Shown piece after piece: positions 10,881-22,282 of a DNA stretch of 64,000 nucleotides; positions within the stretch are counted from its first letter, which is position 1; each line of letters starts with the position of its first letter. The stretch comes from Riptortus pedestris. Taxonomy: Eukaryota; Arthropoda; Insecta; Hemiptera; Alydidae. The position numbers and the translations under genes were made by a program. The stretch lies in the NCBI GenBank assembly GCA_019009955.1, contig CM032231.1, forward strand, positions 43,377,501 to 43,441,500, read 5' to 3'. Below the pieces are notes generated by a model. That model saw nothing but the letters and a program-made list of their open reading frames with translations, had not been told where the DNA came from and searched no databases.

Positions 10881-13164
10881 ATGATAGTTTATATTACGTT
10901 GGACAAAAAGAGATCACCGTTTGAATAATAATAATAAAACTGACAAAAGGTATTTATATTTCCTGCAACGTTACGTACACCAATGAGGTTGCATCCATGA
11001 GTCCATTGTGACATAAGTCAAATGAAAAATATTAGTCAGTGACTTAACCGATGTCTAAAGAGACACTCTGTTGGTTTGCAGTGTCGAATTTAAAGAAATT
11101 CTAATGACTTATTGATATATCTCAGCTAAAACCTGTTGGCGCTAATAATCACGAAATGTACTACTCTGCTACATCCCGTAGTAGTAACAGTGTTTTTAAA
11201 ATCACAGTCATCACTTCGTCCTCTTGATTATTTTGAGTTACTGTTATTTAATTAGTATCCGAAAGTGATTAACAGTAAAATCATGATGACACTGAAAACG
11301 ATGTAAGGTGCTGCTGGTATTTGACTGCAGAATTGTCATTGGAAATGAAAATCTTGAGCCTCTTAAAGAAAATAGGAATTTTTATGCTATATTTTTTAAT
11401 ACTTCTTCCTCAATGAAATGTATATAATGGGTTTCATTAATATAACAATGGGGAGATGGCGAAGGCATCGTTTCGGAAAGGGGTTAAGGGTCGTAGCCCC
11501 ATTACTGGCATTAGCTAATTAATATGATAATGATTTTGAAGCCACTGCTTATCACCAGTGGTACAGATATTTTAAAAATCACTGTCACTATCATGGGATA
11601 GCAAAGTAAAAAAGATCCAAAACTAGTATTGTCAAAAGAATAAAATATCTCCATACTGCTTCTCCCATTAAATTCTCTCTTGTTTTCATCTCTTATAAGA
11701 AGTAGACTATTTATATTGTAACAGTTAATACTCCAGGAAAAACCCCGTGTATGTGAATAACTTTCGAATGTATTGTCCAACGTGCTTGAAACTGAGAATA
11801 TAAACATTTTTCTGGATCTAAGCCGACTTCGTGAACGAATATACAAAACTAAAAGTTTCACTCTGTGAGAGGTAAAAACATACTTATAGAACTATCTTTC
11901 TTTGTCATTAATAATATATTTTCATTTCAGAAACATATCTCTGTTTTCTGTAAAAACAGAGATATGTCCTTTTATTAATCCCCATTACAACTTCTATTAA
12001 AGGCAGTCAATTATGGCCCGTAAACTCCATAGAAACTTCCTACTAAATGCTAGCGAATCCTCTGAAAGGCTAAAATACCCTGCTTCGTTCATGTAAATTT
12101 AATGAAAATGAATGTGTTAAAGGATTTGAGATGATAATGAAGCTTGTTGGGAAGAAGGTGTATACAAAAGTCAGCAGCAGTCTATGCTGGATTTGAACAG
12201 TTCCATATGACACAGTTATTTCCAGTCTCTGCTATCGGCCTAACTTCAATTTTGCTATGCTCTTCCGTAATAGTTTACCTACCAACTAACCCTTCTAAAA
12301 TAGCATTCTCATTGCAAATCGCTGTAACGAAAATTGTTTTCATAAGTATATGGTTTTCTAAGATCTGGTGAACACTGAAATTCCAGAGAATTCCTTCAGA
12401 AGTTGACTTTGAAATGTAATCCTATTTGTGACGCCTGGCCTACTTTTATGAGTCCATTCGGCATGAATGAGAAGTAGTAAAAAGGGGAAAAAATGAATGG
12501 CATTACAATGTTTTCATCCTTATCTTACTGATTTCACATTTAACGGCTTGGCTTGTGCTATTAACTTAAGCCCTGAGCAATACATTCACGTTTATTTTTC
12601 TCACTCACTCCAGAGCTCTAAACTCTCTGCTCTAGAAAATCGCCTTATCCACATACAACGGATAGCCACAGTTCCTTTCCGTATTCCTTGTATGCCCAGA
12701 GATTATAGGTTGTTGTTTTTTTCTACACTTAACTTTTTTTTTTTTGTAAATTCGTTCCCACGTTATTACGTTTCAGACTAAATATCAAGGTTACGTCTAC
12801 ACGTTCTTAAGCTTATGAAAACTTTTAAGCTTCTTATTTTTATATTGAGCTCTCCTTAACCTCAGATTTCTTCATAAATGTTAAGAATGTTTCTGCCTCT
12901 AGTTGCGCCATTCTCAACACATATATGATAGACAGAACTTAATGCATAAACCAAGGGAATGATTACTATGATTCACACTTTCTCGATTTCCGATACTGTG
13001 TATAACAGACTAAACTAAGAATTTTGAGCAGCGAAAACTAAATAAATCTGAAAATATAGAGCCAGACTGGCTCTCATGTCGCGGATATTTCCTCTCGTTC
13101 TAATTTTTCTTATTACTTCCATTAATATCCGTCATTCGTCACAAATCCCTTTATATAGCTCCTC
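10881..13164. other. Unique or decayed DNA, no firm gene
   Basis: Holds a perfect short hairpin at 11933-11967. A plus frame at 12497-12781 contains SALENRLIHIQRIATVPFR, which faintly recalls the post-RT region of LINE polyproteins, but the rest is not convincing. A minus frame at 11511-11861 is open without recognisable content. Confidence 0.35.
11933..11967. repeat. Perfect 15-bp inverted repeat (hairpin)
   Basis: Arms ACATATCTCTGTTTT and AAAACAGAGATATGT are exact reverse complements separated by five bases (CTGTA). Too short for a canonical pre-miRNA. Confidence 0.9.
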
Positions 13165-13168
13165 TTAA

Positions 13169-14213
13169 CACGTTCAGTATGGACTCCAAAAAAATGGTCT
13201 ATCCACAAGTGCGTCACGGGGTCAATCGACCCCGTACTTATGTCCCCTTTTAATACGCTACTACCACTCGAAAAATGAACTAAATTACTTTATTCAAACA
13301 TTTTTTTACTCTTTGGACATCAAAAAATATATGGCAGTCGCAGGGCGTGTTTTCATCAATTTTTTTTTTAAGTGACGTAGAAAATGAGTATTTACCTTAC
13401 ATTTTTCACCTCGTCGGGAACTTTTTTTCTTCTTTGTGTGATAATTTTGGTGATCAATGAAAAATTTTAATTTTTGCTATACATTAAAATGGGTGAATAT
13501 GAATTAACTTTAAATTACGACACATTACAATAAAAATTTATTAGTTTATAAAGATAAAATTAGAAAACGAGAAAAACAAACTAGGAACTAGGAGTTTAGT
13601 TTAAACAAATAATTGGAAAATAAACATAATAAAGAAATAATATGAATAAACACATAATTATTATGTAACTAACAATTCTTCATTATCACAATGGTTAGGA
13701 CATAGATTTATGGCAGATGTTGAAGCATTGTAGAGAAAGTGACTTCATGTTGCACTCTTCACAATACGTTCCAACTTTTTTGTCTGCTTCTTTAGAGGAC
13801 AATGTTTTTCTTAATTTTTTGTAACACCCGGAACATTTCTTTAGCTAAATAAACTAATTGTGGGCCACCTGATTTCCACATTATACAGATTAATGTTTCT
13901 AAACGACAGCAAAAAATAAACTGAAATGGGAGGGACGCGTTCTGTTATTTGCATAGGCTTATGTAAATAACAAAACAAGCGCTTCACAGGAAAAGCACGG
14001 GAAATAGCACGGGGCTATATGAGCCCGTGCATTTTTCAATGATATACGACGTATTTTTTGGATTTGAAATACATAAACGTACTATTTCTAATTATTTTTA
14101 CTATTACAAAGCAAAAACCGTCAAAGTATTTTTTGAACATTTATCTTCAAAACCGACCCGTACTAGGAGACATTACATACGGGGTCATTTGACCCTGTGC
14201 CGTACCTAACGTG
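13169..14213 (-). mobile_element. Non-autonomous piggyBac-like element, TTAA-flanked
   Basis: TTAA stands at 13165-13168 and 14214-14217. Terminal repeats are CACGTTCAGTATGG at the left and, in reverse complement, CACGTTAGGTACGG at the right. Subterminal stem motifs GGGTCAATCGACCC and GGGTCATTTGACCC occur near the ends. At 1045 bp it is too short for a complete transposase gene, but a Cys-rich domain remnant lies inside on the minus strand. Confidence 0.88.
13695..13844 (-). pseudogene. piggyBac transposase C-terminal Cys-rich domain remnant
   Basis: The minus-strand frame reads CSGCYKKLRKTLSSKEADKK, then YCEECN, then QCFNICHKSMS and a stop. The series C-x2-C, C-x2-C, C-x3-C-H is the diagnostic Cys-rich domain at the end of piggyBac transposases. 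An in-frame TAG closes the frame just upstream, so only the tail of the gene remains. It supports the TTAA assignment of the host element and shows it derives from an autonomous copy by deletion. Confidence 0.78.
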
Positions 14214-14217
14214 TTAA

Positions 14218-14828
14218 GGGGGTCCTAAGAGGATGTCATCTTTATACTTCAAGATACTGTTAGGGTAAAAAGTCTTATAAACCACAAAAACATGAGAATT
14301 ATTTCCTGAATAGAGTAGATAATAACGGCACCATATCTGTTAAATGGCTTCTATTGAAGTTGTATAATTTTAAGTATCATATTATTTGGTTAGCATTCAG
14401 TATAAATAAATGGTTCCTTTTTTTATCCCCCTAGAATTTCATTAAATATCGAACTGTGTACTTTTAATTGTTGGAACCGAACGGCGTGTATGTGTGTGTT
14501 TATAAACCATATGAGCAAACATTCTAAAATTTCACTCAGATGGTTTGCCTTGATCGGAGCGGAGTGTTTACCAATTATCTTGGCCAGAAGCTTGGAGCAT
14601 CGGTGCGTAAATACCGCATCGCAGCTCGATACCACCAGCCCTGTCTCTGGGCCCACTTAATCATGCTCCCTACATCACTGTTCAACACATGCTCTGCATT
14701 TATGTCACCGGTCACCACTCACGCCCAATATTTGCCCCTGAAGCAATGAACCCATCTCCTTGTTCTAAATTCCCATTTGCAATGTGTCGGTGGGGCATCT
14801 AACACAATCCCCAAACCTTGAGTAAATT
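14218..14828. other. Unidentified segment before a HINE
   Basis: Positions 14440-14800 are somewhat GC-richer, with overlapping open frames on both strands (14540-14749 plus, 14423-14656 minus). No motif recognised. Confidence 0.3.
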
Positions 14829-14962
14829 TTAGCAGATTAAGCTAAGATTTCCTTAAGGGAAATCAGCTATTGAGGTCGTACTCATGATGCGATTTTCGAA
14901 ATTTCTCTTCAAATGTCCATTGATCCTACCTACGAGATGACGACACGAGGTTGGTTCCGAAC

Positions 14963-15027
<65 letters not shown>

Positions 15028-15811
15028 CTGTTACCGCTCTAGCAGTCTCAATTATTGTTTAATCGTTACCGAACACGATATTTAGTCGTTTTTATGTAAA
15101 AAGGAAGATCAAGTTCGTTAACGGCTGAAATCGGACCAGGGGGAGGGGGTTTAGAGTGAGAGAATTTTGAGAATTCGAAATATCTCCGTTACTATACCTC
15201 GGATCGAAAAAAATTTATAAAATCAATCTTGTAGAAAATTAAAATAGCTATAAATATTGTTATATACATTTATTCCCTGTCTTTAATATTAACCGAGATA
15301 TTAGCATTTTTCAGATTTCAGCCTTCGGTAAATCCCCACTTCTACTCGTGTTACATAAGCAATGCTCTGTTGTAAAATAAACCACATTATTCAAAGCTTA
15401 AATACCAAATATTGTTTTTAAGGGACATTTATTATACGGGACACATGCAAATATGTTCTAGTGACCCCCTCCTTCTTAAGTTTTTGGACTACTTAAATTT
15501 GATTGCTTGAGACAAAAATTATTCTGATTCATTACAAATTACAGTACTAGAAATAGTAAATAGTTTTCAATCAAATTAATACGTTATATTCAGATATATT
15601 ACAGTAATGGTTTTACTTTCCGGTAAGAAGTTAGCAGAACCGTTTGTTTACATTTCAGATGCTTTCCGTCGGGAGGTTTCTTATTATCGTTTATATTTAT
15701 TCACTTAATGTTCACGGTGGTATTGTGTTACCAGTTTGTAGATTTATCTATTATTAAACTTCACGCGGGAAATCTGCTTAGTTTACGCAGCTCCTGCGTG
15801 ACGGACTTTTT
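14829..15811 (-). mobile_element. HINE-like element, long variant
   Basis: Both ends are present. Core at about 14968-15030 is mixed TA and TG. Between body and left end it carries an extra block of about 400 bases (about 15320-15750) shared with copies at 34897, 43671 and 46885. The 3' palindrome is preceded by a short insertion (AGCAGATTAAGCTAAGATTT). Confidence 0.88.
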
Positions 15812-16539
15812 TCCACTCATGCCTATAATGGTGTCGCTGGAATGTCCCTCGTGATACCTTTATTGCTTAATAGTATGGCACAGAAGGCAACCCACTGCAT
15901 GTCCTTGTTATTCCCTTGAATATCAGGTTTACCTGTTGATGGGGTCAATTACCACCTGTAGCCTGGTGATACTACAAAACGGTCACACTGTAAATGGCTC
16001 CGTTTTAAGGGAGTAGAACCCTAAAAGTATACCTGCAACCAAGTTTATCACTTGATTTATCATCACATTATTGATTATTTACTTCAGTGACTAACAAACA
16101 ACTGGCAAAAGTAACCACGATCCTGCCGAGCTGTATTGCTCAAAGTTCTGTAGATGGCGATTTAAAGCCTTCGAAAATGACTAGCAACTGTAAACGTCTG
16201 TGAGCAACTGTATAGTTAATATTAAATCGAATTCAGCATTTCCATGAATTTAAAATCTTTAACATTTATAACATAGTAGTAGAAGGAAAAGAGGGGTTAC
16301 AAGACAACTCACAAAATCACTCACAATCTTTTAAAAAAGGTAACGAACTAACCTAACATTTTACAACACCAATATTTCTAATAATCGATAAAAAGCAATG
16401 TGTTTTTTCCTCCATAATTTAAATTAAAAAATGTATACAAACATCTTAAAAATTAAGGTAAAAACATTGAAAAAAGAAAAAATATGGAATTAATTTAAGC
16501 AGCATTATCACTTTCACTCTTTTTAGATTTGCACACCTT
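15812..16539. other. Unique DNA with a fragment of a second dispersed repeat
   Basis: Positions 15880-15985 match 32655-32760 imperfectly (CTGCATGTC, ATCAGGTTTA, ACCTGT and GAGCCTG/TAGCCTG blocks in the same order). Otherwise nothing recognised. Confidence 0.45.
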
Positions 16540-17164
16540 TTAGCAGATTTCCCTTAAGGGAAATCAGCTATTGAGGTCGTACTCATGACGCGAGTTTCGA
16601 AAAATTTCTTCAAATGTCCATCGATCCTGATCGAAGATGACGAAAATGAGGTCCGTTTAAAATTATATATATATATATATTTATATATATTTGTCTGTTA
16701 ACGCTCTAATGGTCGCAATTTTAATTAGATCGTTACCAAACTCGGAATTTAATCGTTTTATGTAAAAAGGAAGATCATGTTCGTTAATGGCTGAAATCGG
16801 ACCAGTGGGAGGGGGGTTTTTGAAAATTCAAAATATCTCCGTTATTATGCGTCGGATCGAAAACTTGTATAGAATCAATCTTATTGCAAATTAAATATAC
16901 TAAAAATATTCTTCTATACATTTATTCTGTATTTTGAATATTAACCTAGGTATTTGCATTTGTATTCTACGTGTGGTTGGCACGAGTCGCCTATGTTCGG
17001 GGCTTTCCGCCGAGAGCTATGGTGGCCGTTTCCGTAACTATTCGACTCTCTTGAATAGGTTTAGAGATACCTTACTACTACAGTTGTTATTGGCCAAATT
17101 TATCTACTGTATAACTTCACGTGGGAAATCTGCTTAGTTTACGCAGCCCCTGCGTGACGGACTT
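16540..17164 (-). mobile_element. HINE-like element, full length
   Basis: Complete termini; very short TA core (about 16664-16690). The left arm carries the TACTACTACAGTTGTTATT variant seen also at 17489 and 25506, which groups these three copies. Confidence 0.9.
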
Positions 17165-17354
17165 TTTCTTTATTACATATCTTTTTTAGTTAATTTCTCA
17201 TTAAATCTATCTTGATGAAGAGCACTTTTAACACAGAATTGCTGCTACAACTATGTCTTACATGATAAATATTAATGAAGGAGTCAAATACTTTAAAACA
17301 CTTTTTCTTTTTTTTACTATTTCTAAAATATATTAAATATAATTTTAAACTTAT

Positions 17355-18042
17355 GGGGCTCAAGATAGCCAAGTCAGTTGAGGCGTTGGTCTTAATCCCA
17401 GAGAGTGGTAGGGTTCCCAACTCGTCAATAGGAATTTATTTAGAGACCAATTCATTAAAAAGCCCCTTAGGCCTGATTTGGCTAAAATAAAAGTCCGTCA
17501 CGCAGGAGCTGCGTAAACTAAGCAGATTTCCCACGCGAAGTTTTACAATAGAGAAATCTGCCTAATAACAACTGTAGTAGTAAGAAACCTCTAAACCTAA
17601 AACATTATTTAGGGCGTAATAACCCAGAAGTTCTAGCCCCAAAAAACAGTTAACCTAACCTCTAAACCTATTCACGAGGGACGAATAGTTATAGAAACGG
17701 CCGCCAGAGCTCTCGGCGGAAAGTCCGAACATAGCCTACTGGTGACCACACGCAGAATACAAATGCAAATATCTTGGTTAATATTCAAAATACAGAATAA
17801 ATGTATAGGGCAATATTTATAGTAAATGTAATTTGCAATAAGATTTATTCTATACAATTTTTCGATCCGACGCATAATAACGGAGATATTTTGAATTTTC
17901 AAAAATCCCCTCTTTAAACCCCCCCCTCCCACTGGTCCGATTTCAGCCATTAACGAACTTGATCTTCCTTTTTACATAAAACGATTAAATTCCGAGTTTG
18001 GTAAAGATCAAACAAAAATTGCGACCGCTAGAGCGTTAACAG

Positions 18043-18112
<70 letters not shown>

Positions 18113-18270
18113 GAACGGACCTCATTTTCGTCATCTCCTGGGTAGGATCGATGGACATTTGAAGAAAGTTTTCGAAACTCGCATCATGAGTACGACCTCA
18201 ATAGCTGATTTCCCTTAAGGGAAATCTGCTAAAATGGTGGTAACCTGTAGATTACTCGCCCCAAATACAC
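17355..18270 (+). mobile_element. tRNA-Leu-derived SINE split by a HINE insertion
   Basis: SINE head and middle lie at 17355-17488 and its continuation (TGGTGGTAACCTGTAGATTA) at about 18231-18270. The intervening bases are the HINE at 17489-18234. The SINE copy is more diverged than most, as expected if older than the HINE. Confidence 0.8.
17489..18234 (+). mobile_element. HINE-like element inserted in a SINE
   Basis: Full length with long (TA)n core at about 18048-18107. Its flanks rejoin into a continuous SINE. The junction is GGCTAAAA before and TAAAATGG after, so the target is an A run and exact termini are ambiguous by microhomology. A 60-base motif with CGTAATAACCCAGAAGTTCT at about 17610-17660 is shared with the copy at 25506-26234. 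Confidence 0.92.
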
Positions 18271-18771
18271 ATAATACCATATAAAATAAACGTTAAAAAA
18301 ATAGCTAAAAGCTAATATTTTCTTTTCAAAAGTTTTTAACTCATTCTTCAATCTGTTGTTATCATAATTGACTTAGGTGTTAGGGTAATTGTTTGTTAAG
18401 AGGGCATTAACGGCGATATTATACAACGGAAGCCGTTTATCGCAGTAATAAATCTTAATAGTGGAAGTTAGGCCCTTTTATTCAATCACCCTGCATACAT
18501 ATGAATAAATATCTTGTTTAAAGTTCCTCCATTAAACGGCGTTTTACCGTCGGAATAGCAACAAAGAGCTAAAACACATAATGTCAGTATACCAAAAACA
18601 ATTTGTTTCCACTTTTTTTATTCTGCATGAACCTTACGTTATTGCAATTTATAATCTCTTAAACGAGAGTAAGACATATATATTTAAAAATACAGTAAAT
18701 ATTTCGGTGATCAATCTCAAATCACAACGTTATTAAATCTTTCTAAATCAGCGAATTTTTTACCGTATTTT
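18271..18771. other. AT-rich DNA, nothing recognised
   Basis: No open frame above 60 codons, no terminal repeats. Confidence 0.5.
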
Positions 18772-19326
18772 TAGCAGATTTCCCTCAAGGGAAATCAGCT
18801 ATTGAGGTCGTACTCATGATGCGAGTTTCGAAAACTTTCTTCAAATGTCCATCGTTCCTACCGAGATGACGAAAATGAGGTCCGTTCAAAATGATATATA
18901 TACACTATTTGTCTGTTTACGCTCTAGCGGTCGCAATTTTTGTTTGGTCCTTTACCAAACTCGATATTTAAACGTTTAATGAAAAAAGACCGATCAAGTT
19001 TGTTAATGGGTGAAATCGGACCAGTGGGAGGGGGGGGGGGAGATTTTGAAAAATCGAAATATCTCCGTCACCACATTGTATAGAACCAATCTTATTGCAA
19101 ATTACATTTACTATAAATATTTTTCTATACATTTATTCTCTATCTTGAATATTAAACGAGATATTTGCATTTTTATTAAATGTGGGCAGACAATGGATGA
19201 GTGAGTTTCCCGCCAAAAGTTAGTTCGGCCGTTTCCGTACTGCTCGGCTCTCGTATGGAGATTTCTCTTTTGTATAACTTCACGTGGAAAATCTGCTTAG
19301 TTTGCGCAGCCCCTGCGTGACGAATT
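18772..19326 (-). mobile_element. HINE-like element, nearly full length
   Basis: Both termini are present. The TA core has almost vanished (ATATATATACAC near 18894). The left end is slightly altered (GTGACGAATT for GTGACGGACT). Confidence 0.9.
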
Positions 19327-20220
19327 TTTTTTTTTTTAAATATACGTGAATATTTAAAAAAAAAATCCATATAGATTATTAAAATAAGGACATTATACTT
19401 TAATAATAGGTCCATTTCCAACTTCATATCCATTGTTTACACAAACAATTTATTTAATAATACACAAACAACATTAATCTTCTTTTCTTTCCATTTTTCT
19501 GTCAGTATGATTGATTTATTAACGTTAACTTTAAAGGTAATGGTTACTTGCAGGTGACCAAAGTTTGTAAAATAGAGTCCATTTTCCAGGTTCAGTAGCG
19601 GTGAATCTATATTGCCAAAAGAGGAATGGTGCTCATGACTAGGTTTACAAATGCTTTCAGGCCTACGGCGTAACAAACACGAGTACACAGAGCCACTATT
19701 ATTTGTATGAGATATTATAAAACGTCTATGGTGAGAGGGGAAGGTTATGCTCATCCGGTAGTTTATGGTGTCGGTAAATCATAAGAACTGTTTGGAAAGG
19801 GTTGTTCCGTTGCCATAGTTTGCTAAACTGCCTCTACGTGGTCATCCCCGCACGTGAGTACCACTTTTTTTTTTCTTTTTTTTCAATTCTATCATAGATA
19901 TCCCGGTATTCTTGAGAACAGTTTTCTTTCTCGTTTTTAAGACTAGCTTGTCAACTAACAGAGAGTATTACGAATGAGAATTCGGTCACTATGTTCTTTA
20001 GGGTTCTCGTGATTAAACAACGCCTAATTATTTTGTTGCTAAATTATAGTACCTTAAAGGCTTCACAAATCGTCTTAAGCGCCCTATTCTTTCGGTCAGA
20101 GTTCACTTTGATGAGTTAATAACATGAGTACCCCTCACAAAAGACGACTATTGTTCTAAAGTACAGCGAACTCTGTTCTCTAGAAAATTTGGTTACAAGG
20201 GTAGATTAATAGTTGATTTT
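19327..20220. other. Unique DNA, no gene identified
   Basis: A minus frame of 105 codons (19437-19754) is open but has no recognised motif and no clear splice or start context. Confidence 0.35.
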
Positions 20221-20812
20221 TAGCAGATTTCCCTTAAGGGAAATCAGCTATTGAGGTCGTACTCATGACGCGATTTTCGAAAACATTTCTTCAAATGTCC
20301 ATCGATCCTACCCAGGAGATGACGAAAATGAGGTCCGTTCAAAATTATATATATACGTATATATTTGTCTGTTAATGCTCTAGCGGTCGCATTTTTGTTT
20401 TTGTTTGATCGTTACCAAACTCGATATTTAAATGTTTTATGCAAAAAGACAGATCAAGTTCGGTAATGGCTGAAATCGGACTAGTGGGAGGTGGGGGGTT
20501 TAAAGGGGGGATTTTCGAAAATTCGAAATATATCCGTTACCATACGTCGGATCAAAACATTGTATAGAACCCATCTTATTGTAAATTAAATTTATTAAAA
20601 ATATTGTTCTATACATTTCTTCTCTATCTTGAATATTATCCGAGATATTTGCATTTTTATTAAATTTGGGCCGTAACGGACGACTGAGTTTCCCGCCAAA
20701 AGCTAGTTCGGCCCTTCGCCGTAACTGTTCGGCTCTCGTATGGAGATTTCTCTATTGTATAACTTCACGTGTGAAATCTGCTTAGTTTACGCAGCCCCTG
20801 CGTGAAGGACTT
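20221..20812 (-). mobile_element. HINE-like element, full length
   Basis: Complete ends and short interrupted core (TATATATACGTATATATTTG). Body subtype AGCGTTAACAG in sense. Confidence 0.92.
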
Positions 20813-21450
20813 TTGAGCAGTTTTGACAATCTAACCAGAAGATAGAATATGCCAATGAGCCAAAATGTGAATCAGAAGTAAATCAAAATCCAACACGCAG
20901 GGGCTTCGTAAGCTAAGCATATTTCCCACTTGAAGGTATAACACTTTTGATCTTATATCACCACGTATTCTCTTTTTATATGTAAATAAAGTCCGTGACG
21001 CAGGGGCAGCGTTAACTAAGCAGATTTCCCAACATGTTTGCATTTATCTCAAGACTTAAAAGTTCAATGAGAACAATATTTGGTATTTAAGCTTCAAATA
21101 AAGTGCTTCATAACATAATAGAATATTGTTGATATGAGATGAGTAAGAATGGGGCTTTACTGGAGACCGAAAACTACAAAATGCAAATATCTCAGTTAAT
21201 AATCAAGATAGTAAAGAAGTGTACATAACAACATTTATAGAAAATACTTTTTCGATCCGACGCATAATAACAGAGATATTAAGAATTTTCGAAATTCTCC
21301 CCCTTTAAACACCCCCCCCCCCTGGTCCCATTTCAGCCGTTAACGAACTTGAGCGTTATTTTTGTATAAAACGATTATATATCAAGTTTGGTAACGATAA
21401 GACAAAAATTGCGACCGCTATAGCGGTAATAGATATATACATATATATAA

Positions 21451-21487
<37 letters not shown>

Positions 21488-21488
<1 letters not shown>

Positions 21489-22282
21489 TAGATAACCCGG
21501 CAAACGTTGTTTTGCCTTATAATTATTTCTAGTTTCTAGATAAATTCTAGTGTAGACAAAATTACTTATTATAAGTGTGTATGTGGTATATGCACGAGAT
21601 AGGCATGGAGCGCTATGAACGATAAGGGAATATAAAAATAACAAATGCCAAACAATATTATTTTTAAGTTATAGTTTATTTCTTAAAATTACATATCACA
21701 TATTAATTACGACAGTAACACTAACAAACAACATCAATCTTTTAATGCTATAGCGTGAACAATATTTTTTGTTAGCCCATCTTTAGCGAGCACAAACAAA
21801 CTGGATGGTTTACCCACTCGAGAGCATGCTACGTACAATTGCCCGTGTGAAAAACATGGTGTACTCAAATCTAAGCCACAAATAGACATCTTTTGGCCTT
21901 GGGATTTGTTGATTGTCATTGCAAATGCCAATATTTTAATCGAAGTACAGTTAAAACACTATAATTGATCAGTTATCGAGCGGGATGATAATGGTTAAAT
22001 TACTAAAATGGCTATAAAAAAATAGGGGTTGGTGATAAAAAAGTAAAAATTTAGGGTTGTATGTATTTTTTAATGCCACATTATAAAAAAAATAAAAACG
22101 TCCAAAAATTAAAAAAAAAATGTTAAGGGTGAACAACCCTTATCACTTAGGGGTATGAAAAATAGATAGTAGCCGATTCTCAGACCTACTGAATACGATT
22201 ATGAAATTTGGTAAAAATCGGTAAAGCCGTTTCGGAGGAGTACGGTAACTAACATTGTGACATGGAAATTTTATATATTAGA
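21488..22282 (-). mobile_element. Helitron (canonical, non-autonomous)
   Basis: On the minus strand it starts TCTAATATATAAAATTTCC and ends with a hairpin GGCAAAACAACGTTTGCC, seven bases, then CTAG. It lies between an A and a T, with no target duplication. These are the classical Helitron rules: 5' TC, 3' CTRR, hairpin about 10 bases from the end, A|T target. It is 795 bp long and retains the last part of the helicase gene, so it is a deletion derivative of an autonomous copy. It inserted in the (TA)n core of a HINE. Confidence 0.93.
21734..21931 (-). pseudogene. Helitron RepHel helicase, C-terminal fragment
   Basis: A 65-residue open frame containing AMTINKSQGQ (superfamily 1 helicase motif V region), CGLDLSTPCFSHGQ and YVACSRVGKPSSLFVLA (motif VI region), ending ...IVHAIALKD and stop. 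This is the Pif1-like helicase tail of Helitron RepHel proteins. The open frame probably extends a few codons upstream of the ATG (ILA before FAMT), after which similarity stops. The Rep nuclease and most of the helicase are missing, so no activity is expected. It sits within the Helitron boundaries at the position expected for the 3' end of the gene. Confidence 0.9.

Noticed and set aside
21375..21644. Minus-strand frame of 89 codons across the TA tract
   Set aside because: It spans the Helitron end and a microsatellite; the repeated Tyr-Ile stretch is a TA artefact.
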